Shown here: positions 1 to 7,095 of the stretch, in pieces
How positions within the stretch are numbered: position 1 is the stretch's first letter
Layout of the letters: each line of letters begins with the position of its first letter
Made by a program: the position numbers and the translations under genes
Notes under the pieces: model-generated
What the model saw: the letters and a program-made list of their open reading frames with translations, nothing else
Told to the model about the DNA's origin: nothing
The model's database searches: none
NCBI RefSeq assembly: GCF_023516595.1
Contig: NZ_JAMGBG010000050.1
Span: 1-64,000 of the forward strand
DNA length: 64,000 nt
Direction: 5' to 3'
Source of the DNA: Streptomyces neyagawaensis
GTDB taxonomy: Bacteria; Actinomycetota; Actinomycetes; Streptomycetales; Streptomycetaceae

Positions 1-206
1 TCCACAAGGTGCGCGGACAGCAACTCCTCGCCTGGGTCGACAACAAGCGGCTCATCGCCTGGGACATCACGCCCGGGGCCAACGAGTTCCACAACGCCCT
101 GGTGCTCGTCACCATCGGCAGCGACAAGACGCTCCCGCTCAGCGGCGCCCGCAAGGGCAGTGACGGCGCCGCCGGACGCTGGAACCCCGTCTTCGCCACC
201 CGCTGA
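1..206 (+). CDS. C-terminal fragment of an unidentified protein (5' truncated)
   Basis: The reading frame is open from the first complete codon (base 3) to a TGA at 204-206, so this is the last 67 or so residues of a gene that begins outside the window. The fragment has a soluble, beta-rich look, with alternating hydrophobic residues and a short basic tail, and no clear motif. It ends 75 bp before the convergent lyase gene. I do not recognise the family. Third-position GC is high, supporting real coding. Confidence 0.6.
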   Translation, partial: HKVRGQQLLAWVDNKRLIAWDITPGANEFHNALVLVTIGSDKTLPLSGARKGSDGAAGRWNPVFATR

Positions 207-281
207 CGACCGGGGGCCGCGCCGCCTTCGCCGACTGCCGGGACGTGCGTCGGCCCCCACCGACCGCGGGGGCGTGCGTCC

Positions 282-1184
282 TCAGACGGCGACCAGAGCT
301 TCGTACGCCTCCAGCAGCCCGTCGGCCACCTCTCGGTCGGCGGGCCGCAGCGGTGCCCGGACCGGGCCCGCCGGCAGGCCGAGCCGCCCGAGGAGGGCCT
401 TCGCCGTGACGGTGCCGGGCAGACCCGAGGCCATCATCGCCTCCGTGAGCGGGATCGCCGCCCGCTGCAACCGTGCCGCCTCCGCGGTGTCGCCCGCGTC
501 GAACGCGTCGACGACCGACCGGAAATGACGGGGCACCGCGTTGGCGACGGTGCCGATGTAGCCCGCGCCGCCGAGCGCGTACAGCGCCAGGACGTACTCG
601 TCGCAGCCCGTGTAGTACGCCAGGTCTGTCTCCCCCAGCACCTTCTGGGTGCCGAGGAGGTCGTACGCGCAGTCCTTCACCGCCACGATCCGGGGGTGGG
701 CCGCGAGCCGGATCATGGTCGCCGGTTCGATGCGGGTGCCGGTGCGGCCGGGGATGTCGTACAGGGCGAGTGGGAGGCCGCAGCGGTCGGCCAGTTCACG
801 GAAGTGCGCCTCGACGGCGTCCTGCGGGGGCCTGCTGTAGTACGGGGTGACCGCCAACAGGCCGTCCGCACCCGCCTTCTCGGCGGCCAGGGCCAGTTCC
901 ACCGTGTGCCGGGTGTCGTACGTGCCGACGCCCGCCACGATCGTGGCCCGGCCCCCGACCGCCGCCCGGACCGCACGGATCAGCTCCGCCTTCTCCGCGT
1001 CCGTCGTCGTCGGCGCCTCGCCCGTCGTGCCGGACAGGACCAGCCCCTCGCAGCCCTCCGCCACCAGCCGGTCGGCGAGCCGCTGCGCCCCGTCGAGGTC
1101 GAGCGCCCCGTTCGCGGTGAACGGGGTGATCATCGCGCAGAGGGCGCGGCCGAAGGGGGCGGGGCGGTGCGTGGTGGTGGTCAT
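282..1184 (-). CDS. DapA-family lyase, probable 4-hydroxy-tetrahydrodipicolinate synthase
   Basis: Class I (Schiff-base) TIM-barrel aldolase/synthase of 300 residues, close to the usual DapA length of about 290-300. Visible motifs are GTTGE at 52-56 (pyruvate binding), PYY near 114-116, the tyrosine of the YDIPGRTG segment at 142 with its arginine at 147, and the Schiff-base lysine K170. The arginine in that segment fits true DapA, which uses it to bind the aspartate-semialdehyde carboxylate. It would make a lysine/diaminopimelate precursor, but DapA-family paralogues with other substrates are common in streptomycetes. The ATG at 1184 is preferred over the in-frame ATG at 1208 because family homology begins just after it. 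The upstream region (1185-1260) is unusually AT-rich and probably holds the promoter. Confidence 0.85.
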   Translation of the reverse strand: MTTTTHRPAPFGRALCAMITPFTANGALDLDGAQRLADRLVAEGCEGLVLSGTTGEAPTTTDAEKAELIRAVRAAVGGRATIVAGVGTYDTRHTVELALAAEKAGADGLLAVTPYYSRPPQDAVEAHFRELADRCGLPLALYDIPGRTGTRIEPATMIRLAAHPRIVAVKDCAYDLLGTQKVLGETDLAYYTGCDEYVLALYALGGAGYIGTVANAVPRHFRSVVDAFDAGDTAEAARLQRAAIPLTEAMMASGLPGTVTAKALLGRLGLPAGPVRAPLRPADREVADGLLEAYEALVAV

Positions 1185-1378
1185 GGGCGTAGTCTCGGCG
1201 CGCGGCAATGTGAAGCTCCACTTAATTCTTCTACGATGTATTGGTGAGCTTTGCTACGAGGAAGGGTGGGCGGTCGCCCTGCGGGTGCCGAGGCACTGGT
1301 GCCTACCCGCCCCCTCATGGGCCACCATGGCGAGAACGGTCAGCACGCACGGCGGATCCACGGCAGTCGGGAGGCGTC

Positions 1379-1591
1379 ATGAGGCTCGGCAAGGCACTGG
1401 CCACGGGGGTGGCCGAGGAACGGCCCCAGTCGTACAAAACTGTCGAGGCGACGGACCGCGCAGCAGGGCGACGGCGCCCCGCCGACGAGGCCCGCCGGAC
1501 GAGCCCGGCCGCGGCCCCGGCCCCGGAGACGTCGGTCGCCGATGTGCCGGTCGCGGAGGCCCCGGTCGCCGAGGTGTCGGCCGTCCGATGA
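1379..1591 (+). CDS. Small conserved hypothetical protein, 70 aa
   Basis: Begins at an ATG preceded by a good ribosome-binding site (GGGAGG, 1369-1374) and ends at a TGA that overlaps the ATG of the next gene (ATGA at 1588-1591), so the two are probably translationally coupled. The protein has a short basic N-terminus and a low-complexity Ala/Pro/Val tail with repeated P-V-A-E-A/V steps from about residue 48. There is no recognised domain, signal peptide or membrane segment. Its function is unknown, and its coupling implies that it works with the Cys-rich protein downstream. Confidence 0.65.
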   Translation: MRLGKALATGVAEERPQSYKTVEATDRAAGRRRPADEARRTSPAAAPAPETSVADVPVAEAPVAEVSAVR

Positions 1592-2349
1592 GGCTGCGGC
1601 TCCCCGAGGAACACCCGACGGAGCCGCCGACCGGATACAAGATCGCCCACCCGGTGCTGTCCCAGGACGGCACCCGGGCAGGGTTCACCGGTGTGTCGCT
1701 GGGCGGCGCGCTGCCCTACGGGGTCCTCGACGAGGCCCGCTGCGTCTACGGGCGCAGACATCGGGCGCCGGCCCGCCGCTGCGACTGCGGCTTCCACTGC
1801 GTCCACGACCGTACGGCGGCCGAGGCGCTGCTGTGCACCGCCGAGCACCGGGCCGCCCTGCTGCTGGAGGTCTCCGTCCTCGGCGCCTACATCCGCTTCG
1901 AGCGCGGATTCCGTTACGCGCGGCAGCGCGTCCGAACCGCCACCGTCGGCCCCTGCGTGTGCGGCGCCGTGTCCGTGGCGCTGGCCGACGCGGGCTGGGG
2001 GCGGCCGGGCTGGCGCGCGCTGGCCCCGTCCTGCGCGGGGTGCCTGCGCGGGCGTACGCCGGTGCCGTCCGAGACCTTCGCCCGGCTCGCGGGGGAGGGG
2101 CTGAAGGTGACGGTGACCGCCGGGGCCGGGATCAGGACCGGGGTGGGGGCCGGTGCCGGTGGTGTTGACGGTGCCGGTGGCGGTGAGGGGCAGGTCGGGG
2201 GTGAGGAGTCCGGCGGCCTCGGTGAACCCGGGGTTCCCGAACTGGTTGCCGAGGCGGCGCTCCTCCAGGCCCGCCTCGACTGGTTCCAGACCCAGCTCGC
2301 CCGTCTGGGGGAGCGGGGGCCGGGAGGGACGGAGACGGGCCGGGTATAG
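1588..2349 (+). CDS. Cys-rich hypothetical protein, 253 aa, possible zinc binder
   Basis: Starts at the ATG inside the ATGA overlap with the small upstream gene. The N-terminal 160 residues hold a striking set of cysteines and a histidine: C52, C65, C67, H70, C71, C83, C123, C125, C149 and C152. This suggests one or two metal sites, although I cannot match a known zinc-finger family. Residues about 180-225 are a Gly/Val/Glu-rich linker, and the last 30 or so residues form an amphipathic helix with heptad-like leucines, possibly a coiled coil. No signal peptide. Function unknown. High third-position GC supports coding. Confidence 0.7.
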   Translation: MRLRLPEEHPTEPPTGYKIAHPVLSQDGTRAGFTGVSLGGALPYGVLDEARCVYGRRHRAPARRCDCGFHCVHDRTAAEALLCTAEHRAALLLEVSVLGAYIRFERGFRYARQRVRTATVGPCVCGAVSVALADAGWGRPGWRALAPSCAGCLRGRTPVPSETFARLAGEGLKVTVTAGAGIRTGVGAGAGGVDGAGGGEGQVGGEESGGLGEPGVPELVAEAALLQARLDWFQTQLARLGERGPGGTETGRV

Positions 2350-2388
2350 GCGCGGGCGGGCGGGAGCTCGCGGGCCGGAGGGCGTCGG

Positions 2389-2500
2389 GCTGCGCGGGAC
2401 CGGGGGCGGGCGAGTGGCTGGCCGCGCGGGACCGGGGAGGGGCGAGTGACTGGCCGCGCGGGACCGGGGGCTCGGCCAGGGGCCGACTGCGCGGGTCCGG
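2389..2500. repeat. Degenerate GC-rich tandem repeat, unit about 31 bp, roughly 3 copies
   Basis: The gap 2350-2640 contains no convincing gene. Within it a unit reading roughly CTGGCCGCGCGGGACCGGGG followed by GGGCGAGTG recurs near 2390, 2418 and 2450, and a decayed partial copy ends near 2500. The units are imperfect. No function is visible. Confidence 0.5.
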
Positions 2501-2640
2501 AGGTCGGGCGAGCGGCGGGGCAGGGCCCGCGCGGCCTCGGCTTGGCCGTTTCGGCGGCCTCACAATGTCGTGGAGGTCGGCTGCCTAGCGTCCGTCGGTC
2601 CGGGTACTCGGGGTCTCCCGAGATGTGAGGAGGCGGAACT

Positions 2641-3084
2641 GTGACCGGGACCCTCGAAACCAGGCCGGACCGAGCCGCGCGTTCCGGGGCGCGCGCGCAG
2701 GATCACCACTCCGTGGGGGAGCTGGTGGGACAGGCCACCGAACAGCTCTCCCTGCTCGTGCGCCAGGAGATGGCCCTCGCGAAGGAGGAGCTGGCCGAGA
2801 AGGGGCGGCGCGCGGGGCGCGGCGGAGGGCTGCTGGGAGCGGCCGGAGCCGTCGCCTACGTCGGGTTCATGACGATGGCCGGTGCCGCCGTCGCGGCGTT
2901 CTCCCTGGTCGTGGACGTGTGGGCCGCCGCGCTCATCGTGATGGGCGTGCTGTTCGTGATCGCGGCCGTACTGGCCGCCGTCGGACGCGCCCAGCTCAGG
3001 CGGGCGACCCCGGCCAAGCCGGAACAGGCGCTCGACAGCGTCAAGGCGGACGTCGACGAGATCAAGGGAAGGGCACGGCGATGA
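2641..3084 (+). CDS. Phage-holin-like superfamily III (DUF1469-type) membrane protein
   Basis: 147 residues from a GTG start with an upstream GAGGAGG Shine-Dalgarno. A soluble N-terminus with a helix at about 25-60 (the conserved VGELVGQATEQLSLLVRQEM-type amphipathic segment) is followed by two membrane spans at roughly 60-84 and 88-112 and a short basic C-terminus. This is the layout of the actinobacterial DUF1469/PF07332 family, called holin-like by homology only; a membrane-remodelling or stress role is more likely than lysis. Its stop overlaps the next gene's ATG, and that DUF3618 partner is the usual neighbour of this family. Confidence 0.85.
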   Translation: MTGTLETRPDRAARSGARAQDHHSVGELVGQATEQLSLLVRQEMALAKEELAEKGRRAGRGGGLLGAAGAVAYVGFMTMAGAAVAAFSLVVDVWAAALIVMGVLFVIAAVLAAVGRAQLRRATPAKPEQALDSVKADVDEIKGRARR

Positions 3085-3368
3085 TGATGGCCATGGGTGC
3101 GTCCGGTGGTGCGAAGGGGCGGGTGGAAGCCAAGGAGAGCATCGGGGCGAAGGGCCCCGACGAACTCCGCCGACAGATCGAGCTGACCCGGTCCCGACTC
3201 GGCGACACGGTTGAGGAACTCGCCGCCAAGGCCGATGTGAAGGCGCGCGCCCGCGCGCGCATGGACTCCGTACGGGAGCGGGTGCCCCGGGAAGCGGTCA
3301 TTGTGGGCGGGGCGGGCGTGGCCGTCGTGGCCACGGGCGTCTTCGTGTGGCGGCACTACTCCCACTAG
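3081..3368 (+). CDS. DUF3618 family protein with C-terminal membrane anchor
   Basis: 95 residues. Start is the first of three in-frame ATG codons at 3081, overlapping the upstream stop (ATGA). Residues about 30-62 carry the DUF3618 signature (ELRRQIELTRSRLGDTVEEL, then AAKADVKARAR), a charged helix. A single membrane span lies at about 70-88 followed by a WRHYSH tail. It forms an operon with the holin-like gene. Members of this family sit next to DUF1469 genes across actinobacteria; the function is not established. Confidence 0.85.
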   Translation: MMMAMGASGGAKGRVEAKESIGAKGPDELRRQIELTRSRLGDTVEELAAKADVKARARARMDSVRERVPREAVIVGGAGVAVVATGVFVWRHYSH

Positions 3369-3679
3369 CTCGGACTGCGTCTCGGCCAGGGGGCCAGCCT
3401 GGTCTGCCGAGAGGCCGGCCCGGTCTCCGGTGGACCGGGAGGCGCGGACGCGCGAGCAGGGATGCGCCCGGTTCGCGCTCTCGGGTTGCCTGTGATCGCG
3501 GGAGGGTGAGGGTGCGCTGCTTCGCGTGCGCGCCTTCGAGCTCGCGTGCGCGGGGCGCCTTCGGCTGGTGGCCCCCGGTTGCTCCCCCGGCCGACCGCGG
3601 CCCCACCCGTCTGGCCGCGGCACCCCCGGCTGCCCCCGGCCGAAGGCGGCCGGCCACGCCCCGGCCCGCCGCGTCGCCC
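3369..3679. other. Intergenic region between convergent genes, 311 bp
   Basis: Separates the DUF3618 gene (+) from the YihY/BrkB gene (-). It is GC-rich and has several short GGCCG/CGGCC stem candidates around 3590-3660 that could act as a bidirectional terminator. I see no supported gene in it. Confidence 0.4.
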
Positions 3680-4807
3680 TCAGTTGATCGGCTCGACGTC
3701 CTGCGATGTCGTCGTCCGGGCCCTCGCCTCCCGCAGGGCCCGTAGCCGCGGTGGCCAGGCGCGGGTGTCGCGGGGCTCGACGTACGGCTCCTCCGAGGGC
3801 GGACGGCCCTGGACGATGCCGCGTTCGCGGGACAGCTCGGCGTCGAACTCCAGGCCGAGGAGGATCGCCATGTTGGTGAGCCAGAGCCAGACCAGGAAGA
3901 CGACGGCGCCGGCCAGGGTGCCGTACGTCTTGTTGTACGAGCCGAAGTTGGCCGCGTAGACGGCGAACCCGGCCGACACGACGAGCCAGATCAGGGTGGC
4001 GACGACCCCGCCGGGGCTGACCCAGCGCAGGCCCCGGCCGCGGACGTTGGGCGCCGCCCAGTACAGCAGCGCGATCATCAGGGTCACCAGCACCAGCAGC
4101 ACAGGCCACTTGGCGACGCCCCACACCGCGATGGCGGCGTCGCCGAGCCCGACCATCGTGCCCGCCCGCTCGGCCAGCGGCCCCGTGAACACCACGATCA
4201 CCGCGCTCACGGCGATCATCAGCATCAGCACCAGGGTCAGCGCGATCCGCAGCGGCGTCAGCTTCCACACCGGGCGCCCCTCCGGCAGGTCGTACACCGC
4301 GTTGGAGGCGCGGATGAACGCGGCCACGTAACCGGACGACGACCACACCGCCGTCAGCAGGCCGACGACGGCCAGCAGCCCGCCGGTGCCCCCGCCGCTG
4401 TCGCTCAGCTGTACGACGGCGTCCCGCAGCACGTCCCGCGCGGGGCCCGGCGCCAAGTCGCCGATGTTGTCCAGGAGTCCGTCGATGGTGCGCCGCCCCG
4501 CGACACCGAGCAGCGACACGGTGAGCAGCAGCGCGGGGAACAGCGACAGCACGCCGTAGTACGTCAACGCCGCCGCCCGGTCCGCGAGATCGTCGTCCAG
4601 GACCTCCTTGGCGGTGCGCCGCACCACCGCCCACCAGGAACTCCTCGGCAGCCGGATGGGGCTGCCCGCCACTTCGGGCCTGTCTCCGGCCCCGGCTTGG
4701 GCGCCGGTGCCCGTGCCAGTGGGGCCGGGGCCAGTGCCGGTTCCGGCACCTTCCCCCGTTCCCGCCCCCGTGTTCGCCTGCGCGGCGTCGGACCGCTTCT
4801 CGTCCAT
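3680..4807 (-). CDS. YihY/virulence factor BrkB family membrane protein
   Basis: 375 residues. The open frame extends to 5002, but the ATG at 4807 is preferred because it has GGGAGA upstream and the preceding residues are low-complexity and overlap the divergent ABM gene. After a Pro/Gly/Thr-rich cytoplasmic N-terminus of about 50 residues there are six membrane spans between about 85 and 325. They contain family hallmarks such as RAAALTYYGVLSLFPALL and the ...WSSSGYVAAFIRASNAVY segment. The old name RNase BN is incorrect for this family; it is an integral membrane protein of uncertain function. The C-terminal tail is charged and Arg-rich. Confidence 0.88.
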   Translation of the reverse strand: MDEKRSDAAQANTGAGTGEGAGTGTGPGPTGTGTGAQAGAGDRPEVAGSPIRLPRSSWWAVVRRTAKEVLDDDLADRAAALTYYGVLSLFPALLLTVSLLGVAGRRTIDGLLDNIGDLAPGPARDVLRDAVVQLSDSGGGTGGLLAVVGLLTAVWSSSGYVAAFIRASNAVYDLPEGRPVWKLTPLRIALTLVLMLMIAVSAVIVVFTGPLAERAGTMVGLGDAAIAVWGVAKWPVLLVLVTLMIALLYWAAPNVRGRGLRWVSPGGVVATLIWLVVSAGFAVYAANFGSYNKTYGTLAGAVVFLVWLWLTNMAILLGLEFDAELSRERGIVQGRPPSEEPYVEPRDTRAWPPRLRALREARARTTTSQDVEPIN

Positions 4808-4919
4808 GACCAGGCGGGTCTCCCGAATTCGGGCCTCGAATCGCGGAGTTGACCTGAATCCTGGTTGAGGTTGAAGGGTGGGGGTGCCCGTCCATTTAGC
4901 ACCGACCCCGGAGAGCGTC

Positions 4920-5624
4920 ATGACCCGTCGTACCGATGTCCATCCCGTCCTCGACCGCCCCGGCGTCGGGGCGCCCTTCTTCAGCACCTGGCGGGTCGGC
5001 ACGCCTCAGCGGCAACGCCAGGTCGTCGAAGCCGTGGCCGACACCTGGCTGGGGCGGCCCTGGCCCGCCGAAGGGCTGCTGGGCTACTTCCTCTACCTCG
5101 GCGAGGACGGCTCCACCCTGCTGCACTACTCGCAGTGGGCCGACGAGCAGGCCTACGAGGCCTTCGTGCGGACCCGTCGGCAGGAGCGCAACGACGCGAT
5201 CGACACCGCCGTCCCGGACATCGAGCGGGTCCGGCTCGGGCGCTACCGCCACTACCGCAGCCTCACCGGCAGCGATCACGACAGGCGGGTGCCGGGGTGC
5301 GTGGCCATCGTCGACGTCGAGTTCGACGGCCCGGACCCGGACCGGCAGCGGGCCTGGGTGGACGCCGTGGAGGAGGCGCTGGCCACCGAGCCGAACCAGC
5401 ACCCCGGCGGTATCGCCGCCCACTTCCATCTCGGCACCGACGGGACCCGCGTCCTGAACTACGCCGAATGGGAGAGCGCCCAGGCCCACATCGACGCGCT
5501 CACCGCGGCCGGTGACGGCGTCGGCTCACTCACCGAACTGTGGCACCGCGTCCAGACCTGGCCGGGGCTGAAGGGCAGCACGGTCAGCCGGTACCAGTAT
5601 GCCCTCGGTCTCGTTCCCGACTGA
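4920..5624 (+). CDS. Tandem antibiotic-biosynthesis-monooxygenase (ABM) domain protein
   Basis: 234 residues from the ATG at 4920 (GAGAG just upstream). Two dimeric alpha/beta-barrel ABM-like modules can be seen, about 20-110 and 125-220. Each has the beta-strand pattern ending in a ...LHYSQW / LNYAEW signature and a following helix with an acidic start. This fold occurs in small cofactor-free monooxygenases and heme-degrading proteins. The internal duplication gives a pseudo-dimer in one chain. No biosynthetic genes lie alongside, so a stress or oxidative role is as likely as an antibiotic one. The transposon at 5639 inserted just 14 bp after its stop. Confidence 0.8.
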   Translation: MTRRTDVHPVLDRPGVGAPFFSTWRVGTPQRQRQVVEAVADTWLGRPWPAEGLLGYFLYLGEDGSTLLHYSQWADEQAYEAFVRTRRQERNDAIDTAVPDIERVRLGRYRHYRSLTGSDHDRRVPGCVAIVDVEFDGPDPDRQRAWVDAVEEALATEPNQHPGGIAAHFHLGTDGTRVLNYAEWESAQAHIDALTAAGDGVGSLTELWHRVQTWPGLKGSTVSRYQYALGLVPD

Positions 5625-5633
5625 GGCGACGGG

Positions 5634-5638
5634 GGACC
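5634..5638. repeat. Target-site duplication GGACC, left copy
   Basis: The five bases GGACC directly abut the left inverted repeat and recur exactly at 9797-9801 beyond the right inverted repeat. A 5-bp duplication is the hallmark of Tn3-family transposition. Confidence 0.85.
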
Positions 5639-5676
5639 GGGGTCTGAGGAACATCGGTGTCAGATCGTGCGCTAAG
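5639..5676 (+). repeat. Tn3-family terminal inverted repeat, left (38 bp)
   Basis: Starts GGGGTCTGAGGAACATC and ends in GTGCGCTAAG. The reverse complement of 9759-9796 matches it at 34 of 38 positions, with the inner 20 bases identical. Length and the GGG start fit the Tn3 family. Confidence 0.9.
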
Positions 5677-5730
5677 AGCTCCGAACAGAAGGGGCGTCGC
5701 GAGCCGGGCTCCCCTTTTGTTCGGAGCTCT
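5675..5730. repeat. Subterminal palindrome next to the left transposon end
   Basis: Two arms, AGAGCTCCGAACA at 5675-5687 and TGTTCGGAGCTCT at 5718-5730, are exact reverse complements. They are extended inward by GAAGGGGC / CTCCCCTTT-type pairing with one mismatch. It lies between the transposon end and the recombinase gene. It could be the recombinase's resolution site (as in TnpI/IRS elements) or a terminator that blocks read-through; the sequence alone cannot decide. Confidence 0.6.
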
Positions 5731-5863
5731 AAGCCTCCTTCGCCGCTGGTGGGCAGCTGACGGGCCGCCGGCGGCGGGACGGGGCTGAAGTCGTCCCCCG
5801 GATAACACCCGACGTTCTCCGGCGGCTACGTGAAGCGGCCCTGTTGTCTGCGCCAAGGGGGAA

Positions 5864-6841
5864 GTGGTGTCCACCGTCGTACAGCTGCCAGCCGGGAAGG
5901 CGTTGACCGTCCGGACGGCGGCGGATGTGTTCCTCGACTCGCTTGGCAACCCGAACACGGTCCGGAACTACGGGATCGGGGTCGGCAAGACCGCCGAGCG
6001 GATCGGCGAGGGCCGGCCGCTGGCGTCGGTCGCGGACGACGAGATCGGCGAAGCACTCGAACTGCTCTGGGGCACCGCGGCGGTCAACACCTGGAACTCC
6101 CGCCGGGCCGGAGTGCTGTCCTGGCTCAGTTGGTGCCGCGAGCGCGGCTACGAGGGTCCTGCGGTGCCAGCCTGGGCGAAGCGGCTGGCGGTGCCGGACT
6201 CCGAGACCCCGGCACGCTCGAAGGTGGCCATCGACCGGCTGATCGCCCGGCGCGAGGTGCACCTGAGAGAGAAGACGCTGTGGTGGATGCTGTACGAGAC
6301 GTCCGGGCGGGCGGAGGAGATCCTCGGTGTGAACATGGAGGACCTGGACCTGGCCGGGCGCCGATGCCCGGTGAAAGCCAAGGGCGCCCGTACCAAGGCC
6401 CGCCGACGGGGTCAGGTCCGCGAGGACTACGTGCTGGAGACCGTGTACTGGGACGCGGGCACCGCCCGGCTCCTGCCCCGGCTCCTGAAGGGCCGCATCC
6501 GCGGGCCTGTGTTCGTCACACACCGCCGCCCGGGGCCGGGGAAGGTCGTCAGCCCGCGCGACGTCTGCCCGGACACCGGGTTCGCCCGGCTGTCGTACGG
6601 GCAGGCCAGGGCCCTGCTGGACGAGCACACCGCCGTACGCGGGCCAGGCACCGGCTGGGACCTGCACGAGTACCGCCACTCCTCCCTGACCCACCTCGGC
6701 GAGCAGGGCGCGTCGCTGCTGATGCTGATGGCGAAGTCCCGGCACAAGAAGCCGGAGAACGTCCGCCGCTGCTTCAAGCCCTCCCCGGAGGCAATCGCCG
6801 AGCTCACCAGCCTGCTCGCCCGGGGCAGCACGAGGCGGTGA
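5864..6841 (+). CDS. Tyrosine recombinase (TnpI-like resolvase), catalytic Tyr replaced by Cys
   Basis: 325 residues from a GTG after GGGGGA. An N-terminal core-binding domain (about 15-105) is followed by a tyrosine-recombinase catalytic domain. Catalytic residues: R149 (in TSGRAEEIL), H268 and R271 (HEYR), H294 (SRHKK). The nucleophile should lie nine residues after the second histidine, as in XerD (270/279) and Cre (315/324). Here that position, 303, is Cys (TGC at 6770-6772), one base from Tyr TAC. The protein should therefore not cut DNA by the normal route. In a Tn3-family element its role would have been cointegrate resolution. Confidence 0.85.
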   Translation: MVSTVVQLPAGKALTVRTAADVFLDSLGNPNTVRNYGIGVGKTAERIGEGRPLASVADDEIGEALELLWGTAAVNTWNSRRAGVLSWLSWCRERGYEGPAVPAWAKRLAVPDSETPARSKVAIDRLIARREVHLREKTLWWMLYETSGRAEEILGVNMEDLDLAGRRCPVKAKGARTKARRRGQVREDYVLETVYWDAGTARLLPRLLKGRIRGPVFVTHRRPGPGKVVSPRDVCPDTGFARLSYGQARALLDEHTAVRGPGTGWDLHEYRHSSLTHLGEQGASLLMLMAKSRHKKPENVRRCFKPSPEAIAELTSLLARGSTRR

Positions 6842-7095
6842 CCGACGCATTGTGTCCGTGGCGAGCACGGATCGCGGCGCTGACGTGAAGGGCGCGGATC
6901 ACCCTGCGTGCCTCCACACGCGCCCGGGAACACTACGGCGGCGTCCCGAACGGGCCAGGTCGGAGAGCTAGCGGCAGCAAAGCGTGGTCGGCTGGCTACA
7001 GCAACCACGTCGAAGGTCCGTGCTCCCTCGCGGTCCGGGCCCCTGGTCGGAGCGCGCCCAATGGGGGCCTCCCGCATCGAGAAGGAGAGCCCCTG

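Noticed and set aside
3680..4807. YihY gene as ribonuclease BN
   Set aside because: The name comes from an old misassignment; the protein is an integral membrane protein and has no nuclease motif.
2856..4895. Open frame of 679 codons on the minus strand
   Set aside because: Overlaps the holin-like and YihY genes; Arg/Gly/Pro-rich with no domain structure.
4920..5624. Antibiotic biosynthesis gene cluster suggested by the ABM-domain gene
   Set aside because: No synthase, tailoring or resistance genes nearby; ABM folds are common in stress and heme proteins.
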